Made by a program: the position numbers and the translations under genes
Assembly: GCA_000507305.1 (NCBI GenBank)
Contig: DF239146.1
Coordinates: 47,959 to 111,958 of the forward strand
Direction of reading: 5' to 3'
DNA: 64,000 nucleotides
Source of the DNA: Breviolum minutum Mf 1.05b.01
Taxonomy: Eukaryota > Sar > Dinophyceae > Suessiales > Symbiodiniaceae
In this document: in pieces, positions 44,580 to 55,302 of the stretch
Position numbering within the stretch: position 1 is the first letter of the stretch
How the letters are laid out: every line of letters starts with the position of its first letter
The notes under the pieces: generated by a model
Databases searched by the model: none
What the model saw: only the letters and a program-made list of their open reading frames with translations
Told to the model about the DNA's origin: nothing

Positions 44580-45060
44580 GGCCCATGTTTTGCAAAATCT
44601 TCAGTTGATTTTATGCCCAAATCAACTGGGACTTCTGAATGATCCCCGTGCCATGCTAGTCACTGAAATTGGGGGGGCTAGGCCCCCAAATGAAATTGTT
44701 CTCGACTAGTTATTTTATTTTATTTTTATCTCATGTATCCTAGCATAGTAGGACTCTTGGTGTAAAAAGGGGTTGGCACCTTGAACATGAGATCCCACTT
44801 TATTTGGAGCCCAGTGATGCCAGGGAATGAGCATGTTTGAAGATGTTGGACCTTGGGGTCCTTGGATTTTATTTTAAGGCATGGGGTTTATCAAACCAAC
44901 ATTTAAGGATTGAATACTTGATTTTCAATTTAAAAGTATATTTTTTTATAAATCGCATATNATCTGAATGGAAATGATTATCTACTGCCGGTACACAATT
45001 GATTAGTAATGTTTCTTTACAATGTGTAGACAGCATAGAGATGTATAATTCATATTTCAG
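44580..45060. other. AT-rich stretch, no gene; N at 44,961
   Basis: No convincing exon or repeat. One undetermined base within an AT-rich run. Confidence 0.6.
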
Positions 45061-45070
45061 TACACAAAAA

Positions 45071-45192
45071 TGATACTGTTGATGGAAGAAATCCCGCACC
45101 AGTTGAGGGAAAGGTAGTTTATCCCATTATTTACAGGGTTTTAGCACCATCCCAGGTGGTTTTCTCGCCGGATTTCTGAACCATCAACAGTA
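45071..45192. mobile_element. Family C inverted-repeat element, copy C3
   Basis: TACTGTTGATGG and CCATCAACAGTA are exact reverse complements. Same orientation as C2, which lies about 1 kb upstream. Shared core GAGGGAAAGGTAGTTTATCC. Confidence 0.9.
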
Positions 45193-45233
45193 GGTGGAAT
45201 TTGATGTGGCATTTATTCAACCAAACAATTCAG

Positions 45234-45382
45234 GTGATTCGCTGGCAAGATGTGAAAATGTCCAGATTCGGATTCAGGAGACTATGGTCCGGAAGTGCTC
45301 CTGCGCGAATTGCAAGTATGGACTGCCAAGGTTTTTTTTCGCGACCAAACCGTCGAGGTTACCGTTCAAATGGTGGCGAAAA
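45234..45382 (+). CDS. Exon candidate, CAG acceptor and GTAAGG donor
   Basis: Bounded by AATTCAG| and GAAAA|GTAAGG (149 nt). Two frames are open throughout. One is Arg/Gly-rich (SRPNRRGYRSNGGEK). The other (CENVQIRIQETMVRKCSCAN, then CKYGLPRFFFATKPSRLPFK) is part of a 105-codon ORF at 45,194-45,511. Both borders fit canonical splice sites. Function unknown. Confidence 0.42.
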
Positions 45383-45910
45383 GTAAGGGAATTCCCATTC
45401 AAAGTGCCCGAAACATTCAGGTTTAGGAATTGTAGCAATTTGCCCAGCTTTGTCAGATTGTTGTTGATAAAACATGCTTCAGGGATTTTTTTGGGCTGGA
45501 GATTTTTTTGATGAATCTACTTGGTAATACCAAGTTGTAAAACAGCAACAGTTGGCCTTGTGACATTTTCAAACAAGTCATTTATGGGCTGGGTTTAGAA
45601 TCTAAAAAGATCCGAGTGCCTTAACCACCGGCTACAGTTGTTATATTTTGTTATAGCATATCTTCCTTAGGTCAACCTTTTGTAAGTGGAATCACTCTTA
45701 TCCCGTCCCCTAAAACTACTCCATACAACAGCTAAACTTCTTGCACAGTATCCTTTATAGCCAATATAGATATGTATGTATAACTATATATGTTACATTA
45801 TATACCTACATATACGGACTATACTGACAACCTACACCAATTTTTCATCGAATTTCATGCAACTATGAACCCTTTATATTTCACTAAACCTCCATGAACA
45901 ATTCCCTCAG

Positions 45911-45993
45911 ACCCAGGCCCTGCAGCGCGGTGATGCCCTGGTCCAATCAGTTCAAGCTTCAATACGCTTTCGAGAGGCGGGATGGGGGTGGAA
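45911..45993 (+). CDS. Exon candidate, 83 nt
   Basis: Between TTCCCTCAG| and GAA|GTAAAC. Reads TQALQRGDALVQSVQASIRF REAGWGW. An overlapping 69-codon ATG ORF (45,894-46,103, MNNSLRPRPCSAVMPWSNQF) is an alternative frame. Confidence 0.4.
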
Positions 45994-46340
45994 GTAAACA
46001 GGGATCATTAAATGGGACCCATTTTGGGGGGTATCAAGCAAGCAGCAAATTCATGGTAATTTTTAGGGATTTTTGCTTAACAGTGCCTTGTTTGGTTTGG
46101 TAATATAATGACCCCTGGTAAAGGTTGGAATGAAACCCCAAGATGGGCTGTTTGCACTGTATTCTGTTTTGGAGATGGACACCATTCCACGTCAGTGATG
46201 GTGGTTTTTCAGTCTGATCTGTGATCACCGATCCAAAGCCTTTGATAATTTTGTTTATTGACACTGATACGAATAGTTTTGTTCCAATGCTTACGACTGA
46301 GATCCATTCTGCATACATAATGCATGTGTGTGTATACTAG

Positions 46341-46474
46341 CTTCTGCCGGGCACATCCCAATCTCCAACGTTTTCGCCGAAGGAAGTGTTGATGCGGCTG
46401 ACCCTTCTCCGAACTGGCTATGATGATGCCGAGTTTTTAATGGCAGGTGCATCCGACCTTCCAAACGAAGACAG
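46341..46474 (+). CDS. Exon candidate, 134 nt, GTAGGG donor
   Basis: Between ATACTAG| and GACAG|GTAGGG. Reads LLPGTSQSPTFSPKEVLMRL then TLLRTGYDDAEFLMAGASDL and PNED. Helical, with an acidic end. Confidence 0.42.
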
Positions 46475-46650
46475 GTAGGGACTTTAGGAGCACATCTCAA
46501 TAGCCCAAGACAAGAACATGAGCTGATCTCCAAAAAAGATCAAAAAAGGGGATAAGCCAACAGAGACTCCCGGAGATGGAAGTGATTTGTTCAAATATGA
46601 TGTGAGCTTCTGAGAATGTATCTCTCATGATCCCAAACATGTTTTTCCAG

Positions 46651-46733
46651 CCCTGGTTCGCCTCAGACACTGCCGTAAGACAGGTAGCCTTCCCAGAAAG
46701 CATTTATTCGAGCAGCTGGAGGACTTGTGCAGG
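46651..46733 (+). CDS. Exon candidate, 83 nt, GTAGTG donor
   Basis: Between GTTTTTCCAG| and CAGG|GTAGTG. Reads LVRLRHCRKTGSLPRKHLFE QLEDLCR. Basic and helical; probably the same gene as 46,341-46,474, though the direct join is out of phase, so another exon may lie between. Confidence 0.4.
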
Positions 46734-46805
46734 GTAGTGGCCGGGAACAACTAAAGACACAAAGGAAACAGAGGAGTTCAGCAAAGTAGACAAGATTGCA
46801 AAATG

Positions 46806-46843
46806 ATTATATATTTATATATATATATTTATATATATATAAA
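46806..46843. repeat. AT microsatellite
   Basis: TATA/TTTATA units. Similar short AT tracts occur near 5,580, 25,440 and 50,105. Confidence 0.85.
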
Positions 46844-47272
46844 CCATTCACTGTATGTGTGGAAGCGACCATGCCCTTTGTTCTAACTGAGTGGTGCAGG
46901 ATTAATGATAAAGTTGGCAGCAGTAAGATCAGAACATGTCAACCTTAGTATATGACAATCAAAGTTATTTTGTTCCGCCCAAAAGGTGTTGTAACAGTAA
47001 AAGGCAGTTTTATAGGGACAGGATGGGACACTAATGTTCTTCCTATTTCACGGTCAAGCAACGTGGTGAATTAACAATATGCCATGGTCCGATGGTTTGA
47101 GCCGTTTCTTTTCCAAGTCCTTTAAGAGATAGGCTTTGAGATAGTACATTACTATACAGCACTAATACTATATTAGAGTGACTATATCACTAGAACGATC
47201 TCTCCTAAAAGAGATGGGTTTGTTCAAACTTTATCAGTGATGGGAATAAGGCTGACATAGCAAACTCTGTAA

Positions 47273-47428
47273 TACCAAACTCGAGATGAAACTAGTCACC
47301 GTGGCGAAAGAAGATTCTGGGCCCTCAAGGAGCTGCGGCTTTCAACTTTTCAGTGCGTGGAAGTGTTGAGTTCCTTGGATGTCTTTTTCGGAGTGGATGA
47401 TTTGAAACATTGGAATTGTGAATGGTGA
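47273..47428 (+). CDS. 51-codon exon-like ORF
   Basis: TRDETSHRGERRFWALKELR, LSTFQCVEVLSSLDVFFGVD and DLKHWNCEW. Balanced composition. Two other plus frames are partly open. Confidence 0.35.
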   Translation, partial: YQTRDETSHRGERRFWALKELRLSTFQCVEVLSSLDVFFGVDDLKHWNCEW

Positions 47429-47808
47429 AGTTCCATGATCCATACAGGATTGAGGTTGAAGATTGAAGATGCACATGACATAGACATGAGAAAGTGTGCA
47501 CCTTCTCATAGTGACCAAGCTTCCATCCGACTCCGGGACCTCTATTCAATAGATGGTCAGTTTAAGCACAAGAAGATGAGTTCATCTGAGACATGATATT
47601 TTTTTTGGAGCAAAGGGCAATCAGCAATTCATATTATGGAGTCGGGAATATAATGTATTGAAATATGTTGACCTTTTATTCCATGAATGTATTTTGATAT
47701 TTGTCTATTTCTTTCTATTTGTTTCTTCACATGTTCTTCATCTATTTATTAATCTACTGATTTTTTTTCAAAACTGGGTGGAACCCTTTTTTTTCAGCAG
47801 TCTCCACT

Positions 47809-47907
47809 ATGAAGGACTGGAAGGACTGTAAGGATTCAAAGTTTTGCACATCTCCAGGTGCTTGGCGCCGCTTCCTAAGGCAACAGGCGCACCAAAAAAC
47901 ACGGTGA
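47809..47907 (+). CDS. 32-codon ATG exon-like ORF
   Basis: MKDWKDCKDSKFCTSPGAWR and RFLRQQAHQKTR, basic. A strong TTTTTTTTCAG acceptor lies 12 nt upstream. Confidence 0.3.
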   Translation: MKDWKDCKDSKFCTSPGAWRRFLRQQAHQKTR

Positions 47908-48933
47908 AACCACCCTCGTTCTTTGCAGAAATGGGTGCACCCATGGTCAATGATGATGAAAACAAACACAAAAACTGTTGGAAGCTGTGAGATAGTGTCA
48001 CATGACATACATTTGTAAGCTAGATTCAATACTAGGATCAAGGTATTTTGAATCATGGATCGTTGTGTAGCTTGAATTGGCTTCGAAAACTCCAACTTGG
48101 ATTTCCTTCAAGTTCGGGGAAGTTAGTCTTCATGACAGATGACATATCATGACATGATATTGAGTTTGCACTTATCTTGACGATTCGTTTAGAACATGGA
48201 AACTTTCACTAAGCCCAATCACAGATGCCGAGTTGGTTGTTACATATGGATCTTCCGTTTTTCATGAAAGAATCCTGCCATACATGATGTCCATCCAAAG
48301 CCCGGCCACCCATAGTCATCAGGCAATCGAAGATCTAAACATATTGACTGGCCAGGGTACATGAAGATGAGACTCACAAAAAGGAACATCAAGCTATATG
48401 CATTTTTGGAGGGTTCCATGATTGAGTTTGCCCATTGTATGAGATCTCATAGATATTATTTCCTGACTGACTGTGGATTGTTTGAACTTACGGCTTGACA
48501 CGTGTTTATTTTGAATCCATAGTCAGTGGTTCACATTGTCCAAGGATGTTCAATGATTTTCAGGAAAAAATCACATATTCCTAGCAAACTAGTCTTGTAT
48601 ATTCTAAAAATAGCATCACTGCAACTCATTACAGTATAGCAAGGATGACGTTTCCTACTTCAACGTCCAGGCTCTAGAATTAGCTATTCCTTACTGCACC
48701 TTGAAGATCTTGAAGGGGAAAAACGTTTGAAACACTCTTGGCAATATATAGCAAGCTCAACCTCCCTGTAAATGGTGTTTTAGATATGGGACATATGCTG
48801 AATTCGGAATAGTGACTTTTTTTCTCTACTTTGCCCAGATTGAGTATGGTCAAATTGAAAAATTCATTTAAGTTGCTTAGGTACTTGTGAGTGTCTTCGC
48901 AAATGACATCAGTGTTTTCAGCCTTTGCTACAG

Positions 48934-49035
48934 GTGGGCACCTGTATTGTTTGGCCCTATGATGGACCCACGGGCGAGGTTGATGCGAATAGCACTGCTG
49001 ATCAGGCGACCCAGCGACCCATAAAGCTGGGTTGA
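48934..49035 (+). CDS. Exon-like island after GCTACAG
   Basis: VGTCIVWPYDGPTGEVDANS and TADQATQRPIKLG. A second frame (APVLFGPMMDPRARLMRIAL) is open. Confidence 0.33.
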   Translation: MGTCIVWPYDGPTGEVDANSTADQATQRPIKLG

Positions 49036-49264
49036 TCTTAGACGTCCCTTGCTACACCGAACTTGGGAGTGTCTATGGAGTGTCTTGCCATTTGGATCCA
49101 TTCATGGTTTATGGATGTTTATGTAAGAGTATTCATTGAAAGTTACTTGAACTTAGCTTGAAGGGTTAGATGTTTGAGAAGGTGAGCTATGTGTTATCGC
49201 ATTGGTGCCATTATTCTCATTGACCTAGTCTCTGGTAGTGGTGACATGTGCTGACCTTGAACAG

Positions 49265-49412
49265 GATTACCTGGTGAAGATCGCTGACGAAGAAGTTTTG
49301 CGGTCCTTTGAAGCTGTTGTAGAGATATCGCCCGAGTCTCTTGATCGCAGTTTGTGGTTTTCAGGAGTTGATATGCCTGGAGGGCAATGTCGAATGAAAC
49401 GACGTGTCAAAA
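49265..49412 (+). CDS. Exon candidate, acidic, GTAGGG donor
   Basis: Between TTGAACAG| and CAAAA|GTAGGG (148 nt). Reads DYLVKIADEEVLRSFEAVVE, ISPESLDRSLWFSGVDMPGG and QCRMKRRVK. Soluble composition and both borders are good. Not recognised. Confidence 0.45.
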
Positions 49413-49868
49413 GTAGGGACATGAAGAATTACCTGTGTATTTGTGCAAGAGTCTGTCATCTTCTAGCCCAAACACCAATATGATCCTATGTGTAATAACT
49501 GGACTCGCTTCAAAACATTTGTTATGCGACAGTTGGGGATGCGCAAGTTGTGACGCGTTGCTTTGGGGAGAGTGACTTGAAGTGTTCCGTTCCTTCTTTT
49601 GTGGATTCAGTATATCTATAGGTCATAATGATTCAAAATGTACATGTACCTGACAAATACCATCCACGAATCTGCATTCCTTTTCTGTGCGCAGGTTGCT
49701 TCTCAGAGTTTGTGAGGAAACAGTGTGAAAGAAACACACACGCCCACTAAGCTACTGATCATGCTGGCACATTTGCAATGTAAGAACGATAATAGTCATT
49801 GTGACGTCATCTTGTTTCAGTATTTTGGAGGTTGGTGAAATATAGTCTAGAATTTTCTGGAATTGTAA

Positions 49869-50054
49869 ATGCACCCAGAATTGATACCATGTGATATTGG
49901 TTTAAAATATTGTTGTTTTGACTTGGGGTACCAATTGGAGTCCCGGGTGTCTCTTCGTATTGAGGCGGGATCCCTTCTTACTCTTCAAGTCAGCAGGAGG
50001 CACATATCACGTTCGTCGTTTTCAAGATTAACGGTTTCATTTAAGTACATCTAA
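49869..50054 (+). CDS. 61-codon ATG ORF
   Basis: MHPELIPCDIGLKYCCFDLG, YQLESRVSLRIEAGSLLTLQ and VSRRHISRSSFSRLTVSFKY. Ser/Arg-rich tail. Confidence 0.33.
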   Translation: MHPELIPCDIGLKYCCFDLGYQLESRVSLRIEAGSLLTLQVSRRHISRSSFSRLTVSFKYI

Positions 50055-50326
50055 TTGCTATGGTTATTTTAACTAGATTGAAGATTTGTTTTGGATGTTT
50101 TTGAAATATATATATATATATGTATATACATGTATAGCTCTATACAGTCTATGCACTATTGCTAAATTTATCCATCTAAGAAAGTCCAAGAAGTCCAAGA
50201 AGTTGTGAAAACAACTCACACATACGAACCTGATTTGATTCAGCTATTCAGCAACCAACTTTTTTGGTCAGTTGCTTATAGTAGGCACCCGGAACTTGTA
50301 TCCAATATCATGGAATATCCAACTAG

Positions 50327-50512
50327 GAGCCATGGAAAAGTAAGATTTGCAACCTTTTTAACCTTTTAATTCCAAAATACTTAATGGGACCAGGGACTAT
50401 CTTCATTTCTGGGTATGCTGATGGCACCAGGTGCAGGGTGGAAGGAGTCTGGGCGTCTCTGCCCACCTGCGGCTGGATCTCGAAAACCAAGGTGCTTTGG
50501 CCAAGTGGGTAG
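50327..50512 (+). CDS. 61-codon exon-like ORF
   Basis: GPGTIFISGYADGTRCRVEG and VWASLPTCGWISKTKVLWPS. A 72-codon minus ORF (LGQSTLVFEIQPQVGRDAQT) covers the same DNA and is equally plausible. Confidence 0.28.
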   Translation, partial: EPWKSKICNLFNLLIPKYLMGPGTIFISGYADGTRCRVEGVWASLPTCGWISKTKVLWPSG

Positions 50513-51024
50513 CTCTGGAAAGATGGAAGATTATTTTCCAATATGATTTTCTGATATTTTATGTACGATATATGTATATAAGATATTAATTATATAACAT
50601 ATATACATACACATCCATACTATTATATACTATACAATGTTACAGGTTTTATCAGGGGAAATCCAAAGACTATACTTTTCCCCATGGTAGGAGAGAATTC
50701 TTTACATCCAAAAAGACATTCTTTGCAATACAGGTGATATCCCGAAGTTTTCTGTTGCAAAGGTTTCTTTCCGCTCTTAGATTCCTCAATGGAAAGCAAA
50801 AGAGATCAAAAGAGCAAGGAATGCCAAGATAAATGGGGTACGATATTTTTTCCTGAAACTATCGTTCGGGTAAAGGGACAAACTAGGCTATCACTGGGAA
50901 CCTGTTCTGATTATTGAAATGTGTATTGTTTGCAAATTTCGCACGCAGGCAACACAACGGCTGTTTTTGAGAATTTTAAAGTCAAGTCAAATGAACATGA
51001 TGTCAGGTGATGCCACCCAAAAGG

Positions 51025-51115
51025 TACCCTCCCTTAACAGTTCGCCCCTGAAAATGGATGGTTGGAAGACGATCCTTTCCTTTTGGGGCGTTTAGGCCTA
51101 GTTTCAGGGAGGCTA
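51025..51115. mobile_element. Family E inverted-repeat element, copy E3
   Basis: TACCCTCCCTTAACAGTTCG...CCCTGAAAAT to GGCCTAGTTTCAGGGAGG. GGATGGTTGGAAGACGATCC resembles the E1 core. Confidence 0.7.
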
Positions 51116-51261
51116 GTTTGAGGTTGGTGATGTACCCAATGTGATGTTGGATAAGGGACTTCGGTATATAGATACCCTATCGATTTAAATCGATTTAATG
51201 TGTCATTTCTCATGTAGCAACGCATCAGCAGCATACAATGTATACTATACACGTACCATAA

Positions 51262-51417
51262 GTTACAAAGGTGGTAGAAACTTCAGAATCATCTCTTGAT
51301 CGCAGGGATTTTGATGAATCAACTGTACATGCTCCAAGTCAGAATGAGGAACACATCGGCGAATTTACGGTCAAACCTGGTGGCACCTTTTCTAAACGGT
51401 GGCATAACTCGCATTGA
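51262..51417 (+). CDS. 51-codon acidic exon-like ORF
   Basis: TKVVETSESSLDRRDFDEST, VHAPSQNEEHIGEFTVKPGG and TFSKRWHNSH. A 94-codon ORF in another frame (51,296-51,580; RNTSANLRSNLVAPFLNGGI) overlaps it. Confidence 0.35.
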   Translation, partial: VTKVVETSESSLDRRDFDESTVHAPSQNEEHIGEFTVKPGGTFSKRWHNSH

Positions 51418-51655
51418 TTTATTGCAGGCCCCTCCAGTATCAAACCTCAATCTACGCTGCGAACATGTGCAAACCACTTCCCTCTTGAATCTGGGCATGT
51501 ACAGCAACCTTATCAAACCTCACTGGAAAAGAGAGTTGATGTATCCTCAATTTTTGTTTTCAATTCAGTTGGTGAATTAGAGTGTGCATACAGATAGAAC
51601 GATAATGGTAGTATCAAAAGCATATACAGTATATAACATATAATATATATTTCAG

Positions 51656-51811
51656 TCAACCCAGATGTATGAATTCATTTCCCCCCACCACCCCGGTGGT
51701 GCTGATTGTTTCTTTAAGAGGTTGGAGCGTGCACGTCTTCAGCTGATGGAGGATGAATTGGCCTTGTCCTTGAGGCTGGGCTGTCGAAGTACGGTGATGT
51801 CACAGCAAGAG
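51656..51811 (+). CDS. Exon candidate, 52 codons, phase 0
   Basis: Between ATATTTCAG| and AAGAG|GTATAG, exactly 156 nt. Reads STQMYEFISPHHPGGADCFF, KRLERARLQLMEDELALSLR and LGCRSTVMSQQE. Charged helix. It joins in phase to 52,236. Confidence 0.47.
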
Positions 51812-52235
51812 GTATAGTTTAGATAGGGAAGGACTTAGCGAAATCAGGCCTCAAATAACTGGCTTGTAACTCCTTAATACGGCCTCAAATTAAGGCCTTA
51901 ATGTGAAATCCATGGAAACCTGCGGGGGGATTCCCCGTGAAGGGAGGGGGTAAGTTGACGGTTGACTAGGTCCAAAGCAACGCCGGAGAAAGTCCAGGGC
52001 CAAGTGGAGGCGAAATGGTGGGTATGATTGGAAGCTGACGTTTTAAAGCTGGTTAACAAAATCCTTCGCCAAGCAACCCGTTTCTCCTGATATTGTATAT
52101 TAAAAGATTCCAAAAGAAATAGATACACATACAAAGTACAAGATTGCCAATTACAACGTCGTATACGCTATACTATGTTCATGTTCTTGCTGTTGTTTTT
52201 GTTGTTGTTTTTTGGATATCAAAACAAGTTTGCAG

Positions 52236-52412
52236 AGTTGCATCTTTTTAGTGTCAAAATCTGGCCGCCAGGGTATCCAGAGTCGACTCTTACAGAAGCT
52301 GACGGAAAGATGTCAAGAACTGGGTCTCGAAAGGAGCGTGGATGACGTGTTGACCATGGCATCATGGCAATTGTGGTTAGCTGCAAATGATGTGTACACA
52401 TCATGCAGTTGA
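52236..52412 (+). CDS. Exon candidate following 51,656-51,811
   Basis: After TTTGCAG| phase 0 gives SCIFLVSKSGRQGIQSRLLQ, KLTERCQELGLERSVDDVLT and MASWQLWLAANDVYTSCS then a stop. Joined to the previous exon it makes a continuous helical protein of about 110 residues. It may end earlier at GAT|GTGTAC. No family recognised. Confidence 0.47.
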   Translation, partial: SCIFLVSKSGRQGIQSRLLQKLTERCQELGLERSVDDVLTMASWQLWLAANDVYTSCS

Positions 52413-52509
52413 TTTACAATTTGGCCATAGAACCTTTCAAAAAACACAAGAATTTATAAAGTTGGCTGGTACTGGAGCCATTGTTCCATGTATGTATACA
52501 TAAGAGTAA

Positions 52510-52668
52510 CAGACACTAGATGGCTTTCTGATACAACATAACAACAGTAACTTTTCACGACAACCCGAGTTATCGGTGACATCAGGACTGGGCGAATCGC
52601 CCCAAATCTTGTTGCATTGCTTAGGCCGGATCATCGCAGCGATTGTTTCTGACAGTTGTGACCTGTAA
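52510..52668 (+). CDS. 52-codon exon-like ORF
   Basis: LDGFLIQHNNSNFSRQPELS, VTSGLGESPQILLHCLGRII and AAIVSDSCDL. Confidence 0.3.
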   Translation, partial: QTLDGFLIQHNNSNFSRQPELSVTSGLGESPQILLHCLGRIIAAIVSDSCDL

Positions 52669-52735
52669 TCCTTAAGATCTCTCAGAGATCGACTGAACTT
52701 CCGGGGAAGATAGACGGTCTTATTCAGAAGTAAAC

Positions 52736-52948
52736 ATGAAGTCCAGAGCAATTACTCTGAAGATAGGTGCTACTACTTATTATAAAAAATGGGATGATAC
52801 CCAAAACATTTGGCTGATACAGTTGAAAACCGAGTGCCTCAGACAGTCTCGCTTTCATTTTTTGGGGAATAGAGCATTAACTTTTGCATACCCGAGAGCA
52901 AGTTCAGAAATAAGTTCGATCCTGAGCATTTCTAAATCCAAGAAATGA
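52736..52948 (+). CDS. 70-codon ATG ORF
   Basis: MKSRAITLKIGATTYYKKWD, DTQNIWLIQLKTECLRQSRF and AYPRASSEISSILSISKSKK. No splice context seen. Confidence 0.28.
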   Translation: MKSRAITLKIGATTYYKKWDDTQNIWLIQLKTECLRQSRFHFLGNRALTFAYPRASSEISSILSISKSKK

Positions 52949-53162
52949 CCAGGATCAAACTCTTTGGGCTTACGGCCGCCATGAATGGACGAGTTTAGAT
53001 TTGAATTACCAGCTGTTTGGTTTGGACGCTTGCAAGATGAAAATATGAAGTGTATTTTGGATCCTATATATTCAAGGAGTGCCTTTTTTCAAAATCCAAT
53101 GTTACACATGCAGTCAGGATTGATATCCTTGATTCACATCATTTATCATTTTCTTTTCTTAG

Positions 53163-53303
53163 ATACCCTCAGGTAAAACACCAAGCCTAGCACCTGAACT
53201 TTGGAAGACAACATGTCATCTTAGCGAAACTCCCAGGGCAACACCTAACCTGGATGGTCCTGAGCCTGGGACAGTCACTGCAGGGAGTCCCAGGATGGCA
53301 TGA
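53163..53303 (+). CDS. Exon candidate after TTTTCTTTTCTTAG
   Basis: A very strong polypyrimidine acceptor. It reads IPSGKTPSLAPELWKTTCHL, SETPRATPNLDGPEPGTVTA and GSPRMA then a stop. Pro/Thr-rich. Confidence 0.4.
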   Translation: MPSGKTPSLAPELWKTTCHLSETPRATPNLDGPEPGTVTAGSPRMA

Positions 53304-53672
53304 CTAGAGGTACCGCATTTTTGTAGAAACAAAACACCCTTTGGTTGCAAGGAAATCCAGGTTGGCAAATGATTTTTTCTACTTTCAGGTGTATGAGATT
53401 TCAGCTAGATTTTGGAGTTATGGTTTGTCTTCTTGCTATTGAGGTTGGCTGTATTCATGTCACTAACAATCTCCTGGTTTTCCTTTGTCATCTTGACGCG
53501 GAGCTCAACATCTTTCCCTGTTCAAAATCATCTTGTCATAACTTCATGCCCCAAAATTGGAGTCTGTTCAGCTACCATCCTCTTGATGGCTGAAGTCCTG
53601 CACCTGAGATGTGAATCACACATCAACAAATACTAGGAGTAATGAGATACCCTATATGTTTTCTTTCCCTAG

Positions 53673-53871
53673 AGGGTAACGTTACCTCTCCTTTGCGAAA
53701 TATTGAAGCACCACAAGGAGTTGTGGTCAACATTTCAAACACTGCTAAGGCTAGCCCGGAAGCGGAAGCTCCTACAGTGGCAGCTCCAATAGGCCCTGTG
53801 GCAGGAGCGGGTATCATGGTATCATGGTATCCAATCCCAAATTTCAAGAATATCAAAGAATCCAAGTATGG
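53673..53871 (+). CDS. Exon candidate after TTTCTTTCCCTAG
   Basis: Strong acceptor. It reads GNVTSPLRNIEAPQGVVVNI, SNTAKASPEAEAPTVAAPIG and PVAGAGIMVSWYPIPNFKNI: an Ala/Pro-rich linker and an aromatic end. The 3' border is near 53,870. The minus strand is open too. Confidence 0.42.
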
Positions 53872-54365
53872 TCATGGATGTTTGTTTTTTGTGTTTTTAT
53901 TTTTATTTTATATGTATATGTTACATAATTCTTTCATAATTTCTACATTTTTGATATATAACACATGTTCTATCATTTTCTTATATGCCCGATATTTTTT
54001 TTTGTACATTGATTCTATCATCAGTGTTTTTTGAACAAGACCTGTCAAAATACTGCATTAAACGTTTAGAATATTTCAAAATCAATCAAATATACCAGTC
54101 CCATGGATGGTATGGCTTTGCTAGGGAGTGAAGTCGGAAACTCGTTTGGTACCTCTTTCATTCAGCTTCATTCACCTTGACGTTGAGCAATGTTTCCAAC
54201 CCGTGGCTCAAATTGGTGGCCATAAAATCCGTTGATATCTATTGGATTCCCCTACCAAAAATCAACCATTATATATGTGGATTTTGAGACTCCTTACCCA
54301 ATTAGCTCGGTTGCATTTAAGGGGAATTCGTTTCAAGATGAAGACATCGTGGCATATTTTTTTAG

Positions 54366-54445
54366 CCACGGGCTCTTGTCATGCCAGGAGCATCTGTGAA
54401 GCTGCCAGTGTCGGTGAAGAGGTTTTACGCTGGGGTTGGCTATGA
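54366..54445 (+). CDS. Exon candidate after ATTTTTTTAG
   Basis: Reads TGSCHARSICEAASVGEEVL RWGWL then a stop, possibly terminal. A second frame (MPGASVKLPVSVKRFYAGVG) is open. Confidence 0.35.
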
Positions 54446-54453
54446 GGATTGAA

Positions 54454-54557
54454 TACCCTCCCAAGGTTTAACATGGAACCTGAAAATGGTACCCTGGAAT
54501 AGGAGATTCCTTTTGGAAACCATCATTTTTAGGTTCCATGTTAAACTTGGGAGTGTA
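54454..54557. mobile_element. Family F inverted-repeat element, copy F2
   Basis: TACCCTCCCAAGGTTTAACATGG...AACCTGAAAAT pairs with ATTTTTAGGTT...CCATGTTAAACTTGGGAGTGTA, about 34 bp per arm. Confidence 0.85.
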
Positions 54558-55140
54558 GATAAACTGCTATGGATTTAAGTTTGATGGAAAAAGGGGAAAT
54601 CATAGTGACAAAATGGATTCAACTGGTGTTCATTAGGTTATTTCAATTGGCAAACAAAGCTTATTTGAAGAATGGATTGGTTGGTGAACTATCATGATGT
54701 AGCAGATAGGTGCAAATGGAAGTAGAAAATACGGACGTCATCCCCTAAATGATTCCAAGCAGAATTCTACGGTGCAAAAAAGAGTGGGTGTCCAAAAGCT
54801 GCTGCTTATGACCTCTACTGGCAAAACGAAAAAAAAGTATTGACCGTATTGACCCAAAAAAGGGTATGATTAATTTAGTAATATTTAGCTCAGTAGCGAT
54901 GGTCATTTACTTTAAATCCCCACCTCCTTCAACGGAGAAAACCCCTTCAGAGAAAAAAGGCCTTAGGTTTGCCTGGATTTCAAATCACTGCCCAGGTGGC
55001 GTCCCAAAACACGATGACACCGCGTGCGAGCGTTTCGGTGTATGATGGGTGAAGTTCAACGCAACCTTTTGCAGGCCCTGATATTTGGTTTTGACTACAG
55101 TGATAAGTGAGGGGACATGTACAACATTAATTTCTTTCAG

Positions 55141-55302
55141 GTATTGGAAGGTTGGGTAAATAATATAAGACTTCACTCCCGATCCAGATTCTATACTAGA
55201 GTGGTGGTGATTTGTGCAACGAGGGTGGGAAGGCGACTTGCACAGAAAGCTCAGAGTAGTCTACAACTGTTTCTGGATTTTGAAGGGTTGAATGATGTAT
55301 AA
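55141..55302 (+). CDS. Exon candidate after TTTCTTTCAG
   Basis: Phase 0 from the acceptor: VLEGWVNNIRLHSRSRFYTR, VVVICATRVGRRLAQKAQSS and LQLFLDFEGLNDV then a stop. Basic helix; possible terminal exon. Confidence 0.42.
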   Translation, partial: VLEGWVNNIRLHSRSRFYTRVVVICATRVGRRLAQKAQSSLQLFLDFEGLNDV

